The notes: generated by a model from the letters alone, not told the origin. A DNA stretch of 64,000 nucleotides from Pseudomonas sp. JUb42 (GCF_024807945.1 NZ_JANUFD010000002.1:310001-374000), one strand, 5' to 3'. Shown: positions 1 to 8,719, counted from the first letter of the stretch. Program-made: numbers and translations.

Positions 1-291
1 GTACATCAGCGGCCAGTCGTTCAGCACTGCGGCCATCTCGACATCCCGAGGCCGTACGAACACCAGAGGCCCATTGGCCGGACGCCCGCCCCCTGCTTCG
101 ATGCGCAACAGCAGGTCGCGCAGGTTCTGCAAGGCCGTGTCGACATCGGTGAAGGCCACGGCGTCTTCCAGGCAAATCACCAGCGAGCGCAGTTCAGGCA
201 ACTTCTGGCCCAGGACGATATCGAGGATGTCTTCCCGGGTGGCGGGCATGTACAGCGTCGCGCCCAGGGCGTAGGGAGAAATTCGCTTCAT
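1..291 (-). CDS. CitE/HpcH-HpaI aldolase-like protein (partial, N-terminal 97 codons)
   Basis: Only the N-terminal third is present; the C-terminus lies beyond the left edge. The protein opens MKRISPYALGATLYMPATR and carries a LEDAV segment near residue 42, which matches the (D/E)LEDAV strand of CitE-like HpcH/HpaI aldolases that act on CoA-thioester or oxo-acid substrates. Its ATG overlaps the stop of the upstream StiP-type gene (ATGA), so the two are translationally coupled. A CitE-like lyase is a known member of the Ter-associated biosynthetic operon, together with ATP-grasp, two phosphoribosyltransferases and a HAD phosphatase, all of which are present here. Function within that pathway is inferred from context; the family call is fairly secure. 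Confidence 0.75.
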   Translation of the reverse strand, partial: MKRISPYALGATLYMPATREDILDIVLGQKLPELRSLVICLEDAVAFTDVDTALQNLRDLLLRIEAGGGRPANGPLVFVRPRDVEMAAVLNDWPLMY

Positions 292-1382
292 CAGCTCACA
301 CTCCGAATGATGGTCACTGCACGGTAAGGGCCGAGTGCAGCACCGGCCTCTTCCACGTCGATACCGGCCAGACCTGTCAGGTGCATCAGCAACTGCACGT
401 CCGGGTCGGCGCGATCACGCACCAGTACCCGGTCAGGAACGCGGCGCAGCACCGCGCGGGTGGCCTCGGCAATGCCCGGCTTCACCCGATTCAGATTGGC
501 AATCTGGAATCGATCGGCCAGGCCAGCCACTACACTCAAGGCCGAGGCTTGCAGGGCCAGGGCCTGTTCTTGGTTCCATGGTCGGGTTGGCGCCACATCC
601 ACCGTCAGGCGCGCCGCCTCAATGCGCTCGATAAAGTCGACGGTAACGTCATGCTCCTGCAGGTGTTTGTATATGACGCAGCCATGCAGGCCGCCTGCGG
701 CAGGCCAGATCGAGCGCGAGACCAGACCGGATACGGTAGCGCCGAGAATCCCCGACGGAATGATCCAGTCGTCGGACGATGCCGCAAGCCATGCGCGACC
801 GCAGGGATCGGCCAGCACAACCAGACGCGGTGTCGAGGGAAAACGCAGGTCGCCCGCGAGGCTGCGCTGGATTTCCCCGGCGATGGCGCCCTTGCCGGTC
901 CAGCCATCGACGAAGACGATGTTCTCGGCGCCATGACGGGCAATGATCAATTCCAGGGCGACCGTATCGATACCGCGATCACGCACGATGCTGATGCCGT
1001 AGTGCTGGGCATCGCGGCCGCGCTCGACCAAGGCCCTACGCAACAGCACGCCCAGGGGCAGCCCGGCGCGCACGAACGACACCAGAGCAATGCCCGGCCC
1101 CCGATATTCAGCATCCAGCGCCAACGCCAGCGCCTGCACATCGGCCGCCATGCGCGCAGCGTTCTGGGTCATGGCCCGCTCATAGAGGGCCATATGGGTA
1201 GCCGACGGCGCCGACTCCTCACTGATCATCTCGGAGTAATGCTTCTGCCTGCTCTGGATCAGCCGCTCTTTTTCAAGCACGTCGGTCATGACCATATCGA
1301 CCGGCTGCAGCAGGAAATGCACATCGGCAGGCAGGTAGCTGCCGCTGCCCACGGTATTGAGTTGCGCCAGTGAGTTATCCAT
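291..1382 (-). CDS. StiP-type phosphoribosyltransferase with C-terminal PELOTA-like domain
   Basis: A 363-residue protein. The N-terminal part (SGSYLPADVHFLL, then HYSEMI near residue 48) matches what databases call 'cysteine protease StiP', but the fold-defining signature is a PRPP-binding loop, FVDGWTGKGAI at residues 157-167, typical of a phosphoribosyltransferase. The last ~90 residues (from about NLNRVKPGI) resemble the PELOTA-like RNA-binding domain seen at the C-terminus of this family. The ATG at 1382 was chosen over the longer open frame because the conserved family start follows it and it overlaps the HAD gene by 8 bases. In Ter operons this enzyme is proposed to help build a nucleoside-like metabolite; substrate unknown. 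The protease label is probably misleading. Confidence 0.78.
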   Translation of the reverse strand: MDNSLAQLNTVGSGSYLPADVHFLLQPVDMVMTDVLEKERLIQSRQKHYSEMISEESAPSATHMALYERAMTQNAARMAADVQALALALDAEYRGPGIALVSFVRAGLPLGVLLRRALVERGRDAQHYGISIVRDRGIDTVALELIIARHGAENIVFVDGWTGKGAIAGEIQRSLAGDLRFPSTPRLVVLADPCGRAWLAASSDDWIIPSGILGATVSGLVSRSIWPAAGGLHGCVIYKHLQEHDVTVDFIERIEAARLTVDVAPTRPWNQEQALALQASALSVVAGLADRFQIANLNRVKPGIAEATRAVLRRVPDRVLVRDRADPDVQLLMHLTGLAGIDVEEAGAALGPYRAVTIIRSVS

Positions 1383-2133
1383 GGAGAGCGTCCTTGACCA
1401 TGGCGGCCAGTTGGCTGCGCGCCGGGGTCGACCAGAACGTGCACAAATCCATGAAGCCCAGGTCGGTGATGCTGTCGCCGAAGCCCAGCACCGGCCGCGT
1501 GCCATTGACGGCGCGATCCAGTTCCAGCAGATGCTCAACGGCAACGCGCTTGGCCAGGCCATCGGGCAGCAGCGCCAGGTTGTTGCCGTTGCTGTGCACA
1601 TGCATGCCGCCGAGCAGGCCACGCCCGCGAATGTGTTCGAGTACCCGCAGCAGGTCGGTATCACTGCCATCGTTGTGCTTGATCACCACGTAATGCTGCT
1701 GCCCGGCCTCCTCGACCACCCAGCCACGCAGGGACATACCCAGCGCTTCGCCGAGCTGCAAGGCATCGGCGCACAGTGCGGGCAGACGCTGCTGATAGGG
1801 TTCGAGGCGTTCGCCCATCAGCGCGTGCCAATCGCCATTCACCGAGCCGTCCGGGTTGAGAATCACCGCACCGTGGGAACATACCGCACCGCGATTGAAG
1901 CCCAGGTGTACCCGGCCAAAAGCCTCGGCACTGCGGGCGGTAACGGGTACGACGTCGGTGGTCGCCAGCAGCCACTCGACAAAGCTTTTCTGCACGTCGC
2001 TCATATAGCCGCTGACGCCACCGTTGACGTCGAACGATGCTGGGTGGCGCGGGCTGCCTTCCGGCATTTTGCGGCCGGTCTGGAACAGCGTGTCGTCGAG
2101 ATCGACCAAAGCGAGGGGGCGATTAGCGGCCAT
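1375..2133 (-). CDS. HAD-superfamily phosphatase of the Ter-associated operon
   Basis: A 252-residue haloacid-dehalogenase-type hydrolase. Motif I is LVDLDDTLF, with the nucleophile Asp11 and acid/base Asp13; the late acidic motif GFGDSITDLGFMD is near the C-terminus. A mid-protein cap segment (about residues 80-190) fits a C2-capped, Cof-like phosphatase. It overlaps its neighbours on both sides (the upstream TRSP gene by 11 bases, the downstream StiP gene by 8), so it is an integral part of the operon. In the proposed pathway it would dephosphorylate the sugar-phosphate product of one of the phosphoribosyltransferases; that role is inferred from the operon type. Confidence 0.82.
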   Translation of the reverse strand: MAANRPLALVDLDDTLFQTGRKMPEGSPRHPASFDVNGGVSGYMSDVQKSFVEWLLATTDVVPVTARSAEAFGRVHLGFNRGAVCSHGAVILNPDGSVNGDWHALMGERLEPYQQRLPALCADALQLGEALGMSLRGWVVEEAGQQHYVVIKHNDGSDTDLLRVLEHIRGRGLLGGMHVHSNGNNLALLPDGLAKRVAVEHLLELDRAVNGTRPVLGFGDSITDLGFMDLCTFWSTPARSQLAAMVKDALHG

Positions 2134-3259
2134 CGACGATCACCTCGGCGTTTAGTGCTTCGATCAGCGCGGTCGGTACCGCCAGGGCATCGGTTTCGCT
2201 GCAGATCAACACCCGGTCGAACTGTCCGGGGGCGACGTTATAAAGGAAGTTGACGATGCCCAGGCCATAGTTGTCCGAAAAGGACAGCGCATGGTGAATC
2301 GCATGGCCGATGGCGATGGGCGAGCGGGTGGTGGAGCTGAAATGCACGTCGGCGCCGGCCCGTTCAAGGCGTTCGGCGAGGAGAAACGGCTTCCAGACGA
2401 ACTCGCCGGTGCCGAGCACGATAATCCGCTCGCCCGGCTTGATCTGAAGATCCGGCGCCAGGGTGTCGGCCACCGAACGCACGCCCAGGCGCCCCCAGTC
2501 ATTGCACGGATCAATGAGCCACTCCCCCACGGCGACGGTGCCGGTCTCGGGCATTTCCGGCAGCAGCGCGTCCGGATCTTCGATGAAGTGATAAGCCCCG
2601 CGCAATAGCGAGACCTGATCGGCACTCGCGCCAATGGAACTGGACACCGCCCCTGCGGACCAGTCGGTCAGCACGCAGGTCACGACCCGCTCGACCTTGC
2701 TCAGGCCCGCGTCGGCCAGGGCCCGGTGCAGGTTGATAAAGGTCTTGCCGGTGGAGGCTTCGTCGTCGACCAATACCAGCGAACGCGCATTGAGCATCAT
2801 TTCGCGGATGGCAGGATCCACCGGCATATGGATCAGGTGCGCGCTGGCGTGACTGTGTTCTTCCTCGAAGCGGGCGAACATCTGCTCGCCCACGGGATGG
2901 CGGGTACTGACGATATACAGGCTGTCGGGCCGGGTGGCGCTATAAGCGCGATGCACGCCGGCCCCCAGACCCACGGCGGTTTCGGCCATGCCGATGATCA
3001 GCACCGGGCCGGGCAGATCGTCCGGGATCTTGGCCGCCAGCTTCTCGTAGCTGGCCTGCATCACCGTCGGTTTGACCGGAATGTGCTTGCCCAGCACGCG
3101 GGATACAAAAAGAAATGCGCGTTTCGGGTTACGCCGCTCTGCAAAGCCAAACAGGCTTTCGGGTGCAATCGAAGATGGATCTACGTCGACGTGAAGCGAT
3201 CCACGCAACAGCGAGACGCTGAGCTTGGTCGACTTCTGGCTCGTGATAGTGAGCTCCAT
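2123..3259 (-). CDS. Phosphoribosyltransferase with C-terminal TRSP domain
   Basis: A 378-residue protein with two domains. The N-terminal phosphoribosyltransferase domain contains the PRPP loop LVDDEASTGKT (residues 163-173), preceded by IIGMAETAVGLG around residue 88. The C-terminal domain holds the eponymous Thr-Arg-Ser-Pro motif (residues 311-314, in STTRSPIAIGH), which defines the TRSP family in Ter-associated operons. The ATG at 3259 follows an AGGGA ribosome-binding site at 6-7 bases. This is the second of the two PRTases expected in the biosynthetic module. It lies 59 bases downstream of the TerD-protease fusion and overlaps the HAD gene. Substrate unknown; family assignment strong. 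Confidence 0.83.
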   Translation of the reverse strand: MELTITSQKSTKLSVSLLRGSLHVDVDPSSIAPESLFGFAERRNPKRAFLFVSRVLGKHIPVKPTVMQASYEKLAAKIPDDLPGPVLIIGMAETAVGLGAGVHRAYSATRPDSLYIVSTRHPVGEQMFARFEEEHSHASAHLIHMPVDPAIREMMLNARSLVLVDDEASTGKTFINLHRALADAGLSKVERVVTCVLTDWSAGAVSSSIGASADQVSLLRGAYHFIEDPDALLPEMPETGTVAVGEWLIDPCNDWGRLGVRSVADTLAPDLQIKPGERIIVLGTGEFVWKPFLLAERLERAGADVHFSSTTRSPIAIGHAIHHALSFSDNYGLGIVNFLYNVAPGQFDRVLICSETDALAVPTALIEALNAEVIVDGR

Positions 3260-3318
3260 ACTGATTCCCTGTGGCCGATGGTGATGTAACTGAGGTGCGC
3301 GATAAACAGTGAACAGTT

Positions 3319-4464
3319 CTAGTGATTGCGCGCCTCGACCTTCCAAAGCGACGGCTGGACCCGACGAGCAATATCGGCGGCATTGAGTGACGGTTTTTCT
3401 AAGTCTTTGGTTGCTGTGATGTGGCAGGCATCGAGAAACGACAGCAGCAGGTTGGACTTCACTGCGAAATTCATGTTCTGCGCATCCGGCACTGATGAGG
3501 TGACCATGCCAATCACCGCGCCGGCGGAGTCGAACAACGGACTGCCACTGGACCCCGGCTGAATCGCCGCGGTGAACTGCAACAGGCTCGAATCGTTATG
3601 CAACCCGAACAGCGCGGACACACCGCCCTGGGTCACATGAGTGCCACCCCCGGCAAGGCCGGACAGCGGGTAACCAATAGCGACGACGGAATCGCCCAGC
3701 GAACAGCCCGGCCCTTCAGAAAAACGCACCGGTTCAAGGTTGACACCCTGGACCCTGAGCAGTGCCATGTCATTGCGACTGTCCACCATGACAGGTTCTG
3801 CCGGGTAGCGGCCGTTAAATGAGCTGATATGGATGTTCTGCATCCCCTCGATCACATGGGCGCAGGTCAGGACCACACCGCTTGCAACGGCGAAACCGGT
3901 GCCTGTTGCGCCACCGGAACCATCGCCGGGGCGGGCACGATCATGACCGGGGCCGCGGCGCTCAGGGTTGCCATCATCGATGGTGATGCCCAGGCGCCGT
4001 GCCATGGCCGCCAGGCCGTAGGCCGAGCCTTCCGCCAGCGCGCGAAACTTCCATTGCCCGCCACGCAGGTAGAACTCGCCGACGATGATTGCCGCCTCGC
4101 CGTTGTTGCGCAGATCGAGATGGTGCTCAATGGTCCCGTCCACTTGCAGACGCAAGCCGCCCAATTCACTGACCGGGCCAATCGCAGCAAAGCTGTAGAC
4201 CACCAGCAGGACACGGTCACTGCCCGCTGGAAGCTTGCCCAGCTTGAGCTGGCAACCGATTTTCGCCGGTTCCCCGCTCCACTCCATCCACTCGGCTTGC
4301 GGCGTATGGAACAGCGCAGGCGTACCTTTGGGCTGGCGCTTGTCATCCATCGGCAACAAGGCAATGGCCGCAGAAGCACCGAATGCCGCCGCTTGATCGA
4401 CCTCCAGCGTCCAGCCGGTGTCGGCTGACGCTAAAAGCGCATTGGCGCCTGTTGCCAGAAGCAT
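3319..4464 (-). CDS. TerD domain fused to a trypsin-like serine protease
   Basis: A 381-residue two-domain protein. Residues 1-165 look like a TerD/TerX stress-protein domain: a beta-rich module with GxNxxL-like strands, DRVLLVVYSF, and the ending typical of TerD, VGEFYLRGGQWKFRALAEGSAYGLAAMARRLGI (read in short segments). Residues 185-381 form a trypsin-like protease with a visible triad: His203 (VLTCAHVI), Asp232 (SRNDMALL) and Ser306 in PGSSGSPL. There is no signal peptide, so it should act in the cytoplasm, as TerD proteins do. A GGAG ribosome-binding site precedes the ATG. It sits between the ATP-grasp and TRSP genes. TerD domains bind calcium in characterised members; whether this one does is not shown. 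Confidence 0.8.
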   Translation of the reverse strand: MLLATGANALLASADTGWTLEVDQAAAFGASAAIALLPMDDKRQPKGTPALFHTPQAEWMEWSGEPAKIGCQLKLGKLPAGSDRVLLVVYSFAAIGPVSELGGLRLQVDGTIEHHLDLRNNGEAAIIVGEFYLRGGQWKFRALAEGSAYGLAAMARRLGITIDDGNPERRGPGHDRARPGDGSGGATGTGFAVASGVVLTCAHVIEGMQNIHISSFNGRYPAEPVMVDSRNDMALLRVQGVNLEPVRFSEGPGCSLGDSVVAIGYPLSGLAGGGTHVTQGGVSALFGLHNDSSLLQFTAAIQPGSSGSPLFDSAGAVIGMVTSSVPDAQNMNFAVKSNLLLSFLDACHITATKDLEKPSLNAADIARRVQPSLWKVEARNH

Positions 4465-4531
4465 GCTCTCACTCCATGAGTATGAATGTGCGCGTCAATA
4501 CTGCGCTGCGTCGTTGATCTATCGATTAACA

Positions 4532-5533
4532 TCATGAGGCCGGGACCGTGACTGCAACGGTGATCGGCTTGACCCGCACGCCATCGATCCAGGCACTGAC
4601 CGGCTCAGCGTAGCCCAGACGGCGCGTGGCGAAGATTCCCGGCAGGTTGATGCCGGTCGCGCGCGTGTAGCCGATGCCGCCGGAATAGCGCGGATTGATT
4701 TCGAGAAGATGCGGCACCCCTTCGGCATCGTCACGGGTCTGCACATTGACGATGCCGTCGCAGCCAAAGTGTTCTGCCGCTCTGAGCGCCAGCCTCACCG
4801 CCGCGCTGTCGCGCTCGAAGGTCTGATGCACGCCCTGCTTGCGGCGGCCGACGAACCCGACTACCCGCCCCGCCTCGCAGACCATATCGACAGAGCACTC
4901 CGGCCCCGCCATATAAGGCATTACCAGCATCGCCGGGCGGTCTGCCTGGGTCTGGTAGAGCTGCAGGTAGGCGGCGAAATCGACTTCACGGGCATCCGGG
5001 TTGGCAAAGCAGCGAAATGGATCGATTCCATCCTGGAAACGCCAGAATCCCTGGCCATAGATACCCACGGTGGGCTTGATACAAACCTCGCCAAGGGCCG
5101 CCAGGCTCTCGTAGGCCCGGGTCAGCTCCTGGGCATTGGTCACGGTAATCGCCGGGACGCAGGCCAGACCGACCCGCTCTGCCTCGGCAGTGAACAGGCT
5201 CTTGTCGTCTACCAGCTCGAAAGTGCGCGCAGAGCTGCCGCCGGTCACCAGCGCCAGGCCAGCTGCTTCGAAGTCGCCGCGATGGGCTTCGTAGGAACCG
5301 CCAATCCGCCCGGCGACCACTACTTTTACTGAATGGGCTCGCGCCGTTTCGATCACCCAGGCCAGGCGTTCTTCACGGTCCTCGGGCTCCTGCAATGCCA
5401 GATCGGCCTCGCCGGTGATCTCCGGTCGATCACGTCGATGGGACGCAACAATCCGCGTTCCCGCCGGCAAAGCATCGCGGGCGCCAATGATGACGTCGCG
5501 CTGAGAGGCCTGCCCTTCGAGAAACCAGATCAT
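4532..5533 (-). CDS. ATP-grasp ligase, first gene of the Ter-associated operon
   Basis: A 333-residue ATP-grasp enzyme of the carbamoyl-phosphate-synthase-like type. Visible features are a phosphate-binding and lysine strand (EVCIKPTVGIYGQGF, about residues 165-180), the MPYMAGPECSVDMVC segment, and the metal-binding ending LLEINPRYSGGIGYTRATGINLP near residue 290. The ATG at 5533 is preceded by AAAGGTG about 9 bases upstream and gives the expected start, whereas the upstream in-frame start lacks one. ATP-grasp enzymes join a carboxylate to an amine or thiol using ATP. In Ter biosynthetic operons this is the presumed ligase of the nucleoside-like product. It leads a run of six minus-strand genes separated by fewer than 70 bases. 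Confidence 0.8.
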   Translation of the reverse strand: MIWFLEGQASQRDVIIGARDALPAGTRIVASHRRDRPEITGEADLALQEPEDREERLAWVIETARAHSVKVVVAGRIGGSYEAHRGDFEAAGLALVTGGSSARTFELVDDKSLFTAEAERVGLACVPAITVTNAQELTRAYESLAALGEVCIKPTVGIYGQGFWRFQDGIDPFRCFANPDAREVDFAAYLQLYQTQADRPAMLVMPYMAGPECSVDMVCEAGRVVGFVGRRKQGVHQTFERDSAAVRLALRAAEHFGCDGIVNVQTRDDAEGVPHLLEINPRYSGGIGYTRATGINLPGIFATRRLGYAEPVSAWIDGVRVKPITVAVTVPAS

Positions 5534-5645
5534 TGAAAAGCACCTTTCAGGCATGCGAATGGATGAAGACGAGGTCAAGGCGGGCCCCGAGAACAGTGGG
5601 CATCTCTTGAAGGATGGCGGACGGACACGCTAAAGGGCGCCATTA

Positions 5646-5687
5646 TGCCTAAGGCAAAGTCCAACCAGTGGCGTGTATTAGTACACG
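5646..5687 (-). promoter_or_regulatory. Two palindromes upstream of the Ter-associated operon (candidate operator)
   Basis: TGCCTAAGGCA (5646-5656) is an 11-base perfect palindrome and CGTGTATTAGTACACG (5672-5687) has 6-base arms around TTAG. They lie 113-154 bases upstream of the ATP-grasp start, where promoter control elements would be expected. No regulator gene is adjacent, so the binding protein is unknown. Confidence 0.35.
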
Positions 5688-5813
5688 GCGGGTAAACAAT
5701 AGTTTCAAAACGTAACCCGAACGAAAGAGAACGGGTACACAGTTTTTGTAGGCGGTATGAGTTGGCAGGAGTGGCATATCGCCTCTACACCATTGCGCGT
5801 CAGGCGCAAATAT

Positions 5814-5900
5814 GTGGGAGCCGGCTTGCTGTCGATCCGGTGGATCATTCAATAAAGATGTCGCCTGTCAGGTCGCTATCGCCAGCAGGCCGGCTCCCAC
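5814..5900. repeat. Inverted REP pair (REPIN-like)
   Basis: GTGGGAGCCGGCTTGCTG on the left is mirrored by CAGCAGGCCGGCTCCCAC on the right, flanking about 50 bases. This is the arrangement of Pseudomonas REP doublets, non-autonomous elements mobilised by RAYT transposases. No RAYT gene is seen in the window. Confidence 0.75.
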
Positions 5901-5936
5901 GGGACCACATTCCAATTCAAATGTCGGCCCCGCAAA

Positions 5937-7130
5937 TCATTCCCGCACCACCGCGCGCACCCAACGCCCGACACTCAAAACCCACACCAGCACGGCGATC
6001 GCCCCCACCCCCAGCAACATTCCATGCACGCCACTGTCGGCAATCACCTTCCCTGCAATGAAAGGAAAGCCAAATACACCGATGAAATAGGCAAGGCTGA
6101 ACAGCAGCAGTGCCTGTGCGGTCAGGCCCGCAGGCGCTTCATTGGCAGCCAGGCCGTTGATCACTGAATAGTTCAAGCCGTATCCCACGCCAAGCAAGGC
6201 AGCGGTCAATACATAACTGAAACTGTCGTGGACCCAGATATCAAAACCGCTGACGGCGATCAGCATGAAGGTGGTCAAAACCGCCGAGGCGGCGAAGGGA
6301 TTGCGCTTGACCAGCCATCCGGACACAAACAGGCGGCAACCGATGGCCGCACCCATGAAGCCGGTGAAGAACAGCGAGTAGTCCAGGCCGAGGGTGGCGC
6401 AATAACTGGTCTGGAAACTGCCGAGGCCACCAAAGATCGCACCGCCCAGACCCACCATCACAATGGAAAAGGCCGAGCGCGAACGCAGTACCAGAGCGGC
6501 AGATGCAAAACTGATATGCACCGGGGTCGCAGGCCTGTGCGCCGACTCGCCACCCCGCGCGTCCAGCCAGCAGAAATAAGCGCCACCCAAAACCGCAGCA
6601 ATGGCCGCGCAGAAAAAAGCCGCTTGCACCGGCAGCCCGAAATACCCGGCCAACTTGCCCGCCAACGGACCGCTGCCAATACCCGTCAACATGCTGCCCG
6701 ACAGCAGTGCAAAGCAGTGAGTGCGCCGGGCAGGCTCGACCATCCCGGCCACCATGATCGGCCCGACCGTATAAAACAGCCCCCAGCCGATACCCAGCAG
6801 CAAGCCACAGATCAACAGCGCGATGCCCAGGCCCGGCACCAGGGCAAACCCCAACGACGCAACGACCAGACACAACGCCGCCAACGCAATGCAACGCGGG
6901 GCACCCAAACGCTGCAAGACATGACCGGAGCACAGCACCGTGACCAGCGTACTGAGCATTGCCACGGCAAAGACTTGCCCGGCATTGCGTTCATTGCCAC
7001 CAAAGGAACTCACCAGCAACGACAAGAGAAAGGTCGAGCCGTAAGCAATCGACAGCAGAAAACTGGCGATACAGAACGCGCCGAAGTGAGTGCCACGTTT
7101 AGCCGGGGGCAAACTGTCCATTGAAGCCAT
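5937..7130 (-). CDS. Major facilitator superfamily transporter
   Basis: A 397-residue, strongly hydrophobic protein with about 12 predicted membrane segments in two six-helix halves separated by a charged loop near residues 195-210 (WLDARGGESAHRPATP). The short loop RLGAPR after helix 2 matches the MFS motif A position. A small-molecule exporter of the YfcJ/arabinose-efflux kind is most likely; the substrate cannot be read. The ATG at 7130 lacks a clear ribosome-binding site, and an internal ATG four codons later is an alternative. It is transcribed alone, divergent from the FMN oxidase gene across a 217-base gap, so it may share control with the catabolic genes. Confidence 0.75.
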   Translation of the reverse strand: MASMDSLPPAKRGTHFGAFCIASFLLSIAYGSTFLLSLLVSSFGGNERNAGQVFAVAMLSTLVTVLCSGHVLQRLGAPRCIALAALCLVVASLGFALVPGLGIALLICGLLLGIGWGLFYTVGPIMVAGMVEPARRTHCFALLSGSMLTGIGSGPLAGKLAGYFGLPVQAAFFCAAIAAVLGGAYFCWLDARGGESAHRPATPVHISFASAALVLRSRSAFSIVMVGLGGAIFGGLGSFQTSYCATLGLDYSLFFTGFMGAAIGCRLFVSGWLVKRNPFAASAVLTTFMLIAVSGFDIWVHDSFSYVLTAALLGVGYGLNYSVINGLAANEAPAGLTAQALLLFSLAYFIGVFGFPFIAGKVIADSGVHGMLLGVGAIAVLVWVLSVGRWVRAVVRE

Positions 7131-7347
7131 CCAGAAAGGGAGATGACTTTTTTAGCACGGCCATGGGCAGGCTTGGTTAGCGCAGTTGCGGAGTAAGGAT
7201 TAGCAAAGCTGCATCTATTCGCTCGGTTGGCGAGAGGCACGCCAGCGCTTCACTTTTGCCTAACCACTACCTGCCATAAATGCTCGTTTCGTGCGGCTCT
7301 GTACGGTGTGAAGCTTGAGGCTCCCCCCACTCAGGCTCACGGATTCC

Positions 7348-8490
7348 ATGGCTGAAATTACCTGTATCGAAGACCTGCGCAGGCTCGCGCGCAAGCGGGT
7401 GCCGCGGATGTTTTATGACTATGTCGATGGCGGCTCCTGGACCGAATACACCTACCGTGCCAACGAGGCGGACTTTCAGCGTCTGGAGTTTCGTCAGCGC
7501 GTGGCGTTCGACATTACTCAGCGCAGCACCGCCAGCAGCATGGTCGGTGTACCGGTAAGCATGCCGGTGGCCATTGCCCCGACCGGGCTTACCGGTATGC
7601 AGCACGCCGACGGCGAGATTCTGGCGGCGCGGGCGGCGAAGAAGTTCGGCATACCTTTTACCCTGTCGACCATGAGCATCTGCTCCATCGAAACGGTGGC
7701 TCACGGGACTGAACATCATCCGTTCTGGTTTCAGGTCTACGTGACCCGTGATCGAAGCTTCGTCGAAGACCTGATCGAACGTGCGCGCAATGCCCATTGC
7801 TCAGCCTTGGTGGTGACCATGGATCTGCAGGTGTTCGGCCAGCGGCACAAGGACAAGAAGAACGGCCTGTCTATCCCGCCCAAACCGACCCTGCGCACTA
7901 TCGCCGATATGGCCAGCAAACCGCGCTGGTGCCTGAACATGCTGCGAACCGGCAATCGCCAGTTCGGCAATATCGTCGGCCACGCCAAAGGCGTCGATAA
8001 CATCAGTTCCCTGGTCGACTGGACCCGGGATCAGTTCGACCCGCGCCTGTCCTGGCAGGATGTGGCGTGGATCAAGCAGCGCTGGGGCGGCAAGCTGATC
8101 GTCAAGGGTATCCAGGACCCCGACGACGCCCGCCTGGCGGTGGAAGCCGGCGCCGACGCGATCATCGTGTCCAACCATGGCGGACGCCAGCTCGATGGCG
8201 CGGCATCGTCGATTTCAGCACTGCCGGGAATAGTCGAAGCGGTGGGCAGCTACGCCGAGGTGCATCTGGATGGTGGCATTCGTTCGGGCCAGGATGTGCT
8301 CAAGGCGATCGCTCTGGGGGCCAAAGGCACCTATATCGGCCGGGCCATGCTGTACGGGCTGGGCGCTCTTGGCGAGCAAGGCGTGAGTAAGGCGCTTGAG
8401 CTGATCAGGAACGAGCTTGACCTGTCCATGGCATTCTGCGGCAGGACCGATATCCGCGAGGTCAATCGCGATATCCTGCTCAGGCACTGA
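7348..8490 (+). CDS. FMN-dependent alpha-hydroxy-acid oxidase/dehydrogenase
   Basis: A 380-residue enzyme of the lactate dehydrogenase (LldD)/glycolate oxidase/mandelate dehydrogenase family. It starts MAEITCIEDLRRLARKRVPR, the family N-terminus; the in-frame TTG 11 codons upstream was rejected for that reason. Conserved FMN and substrate residues include APTG near 77-80, Tyr131 in FQVYVTRD, Lys253 in IVKGI, the catalytic His277 and Arg280 in SNHGGRQLD, and GGIRSGQDV near 310. It oxidises L-2-hydroxy acids to 2-oxo acids, passing electrons to oxygen or quinone. The neighbourhood contains a class II aldolase and a hydroxyacid dehydrogenase, so a small hydroxy acid from a catabolic pathway is a plausible substrate. 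Confidence 0.88.
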   Translation: MAEITCIEDLRRLARKRVPRMFYDYVDGGSWTEYTYRANEADFQRLEFRQRVAFDITQRSTASSMVGVPVSMPVAIAPTGLTGMQHADGEILAARAAKKFGIPFTLSTMSICSIETVAHGTEHHPFWFQVYVTRDRSFVEDLIERARNAHCSALVVTMDLQVFGQRHKDKKNGLSIPPKPTLRTIADMASKPRWCLNMLRTGNRQFGNIVGHAKGVDNISSLVDWTRDQFDPRLSWQDVAWIKQRWGGKLIVKGIQDPDDARLAVEAGADAIIVSNHGGRQLDGAASSISALPGIVEAVGSYAEVHLDGGIRSGQDVLKAIALGAKGTYIGRAMLYGLGALGEQGVSKALELIRNELDLSMAFCGRTDIREVNRDILLRH

Positions 8491-8552
8491 CGCCAGGTGG
8501 CAGACGTCAGCATCCGGGCGAAAGACCGACGCGATGTGCCAAACCAAAACCA

Positions 8553-8642
8553 GTGGGAGCGAACTCATTCGCGAAAGCGGTATTTCACACGATACTCATG
8601 CGTCGGATGTACTGGCCCATTCGCGAATGAATTCGCTCCCAC
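8553..8642. repeat. Inverted REP pair (REPIN-like)
   Basis: GTGGGAGCGAACTCATTCGC faces GCGAATGAATTCGCTCCCAC, enclosing about 50 bases. It lies in the gap between the 3' ends of two convergent genes, the usual site for REP insertion. Confidence 0.75.
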
Positions 8643-8719
8643 CCGATTTGTTCCAGCCCCGCTTCCAAGTGTTCGCTGCTATCGTAGAAAAGGCGGGATC
8701 TCCTGCAGGCCTTGCCCTG

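Larger units (their letters stand above)
5534..5936. other. Intergenic region with operon promoter candidates and a REP pair
   Basis: No gene is supported in this 403-base gap between the MFS gene and the ATP-grasp gene, both transcribed to the left. The half next to the ATP-grasp gene should hold the Ter-operon promoter and contains two palindromes (5646-5656 and 5672-5687). The half next to the MFS gene holds an inverted pair of REP sequences (5814-5900). A short open frame in the middle has no ribosome-binding site or recognisable product. Confidence 0.5.

Noticed and set aside
291..1382. Calling the StiP-type gene a cysteine protease
   Set aside because: The sequence shows a phosphoribosyltransferase PRPP loop and no clear Cys-His protease dyad, so the database label is not followed.
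1375..1670. Longer N-terminus for the StiP gene starting at 1670
   Set aside because: The extra 96 residues are antisense-like, Trp/Cys/Ala-rich, overlap the HAD gene almost fully and come before the conserved family start.
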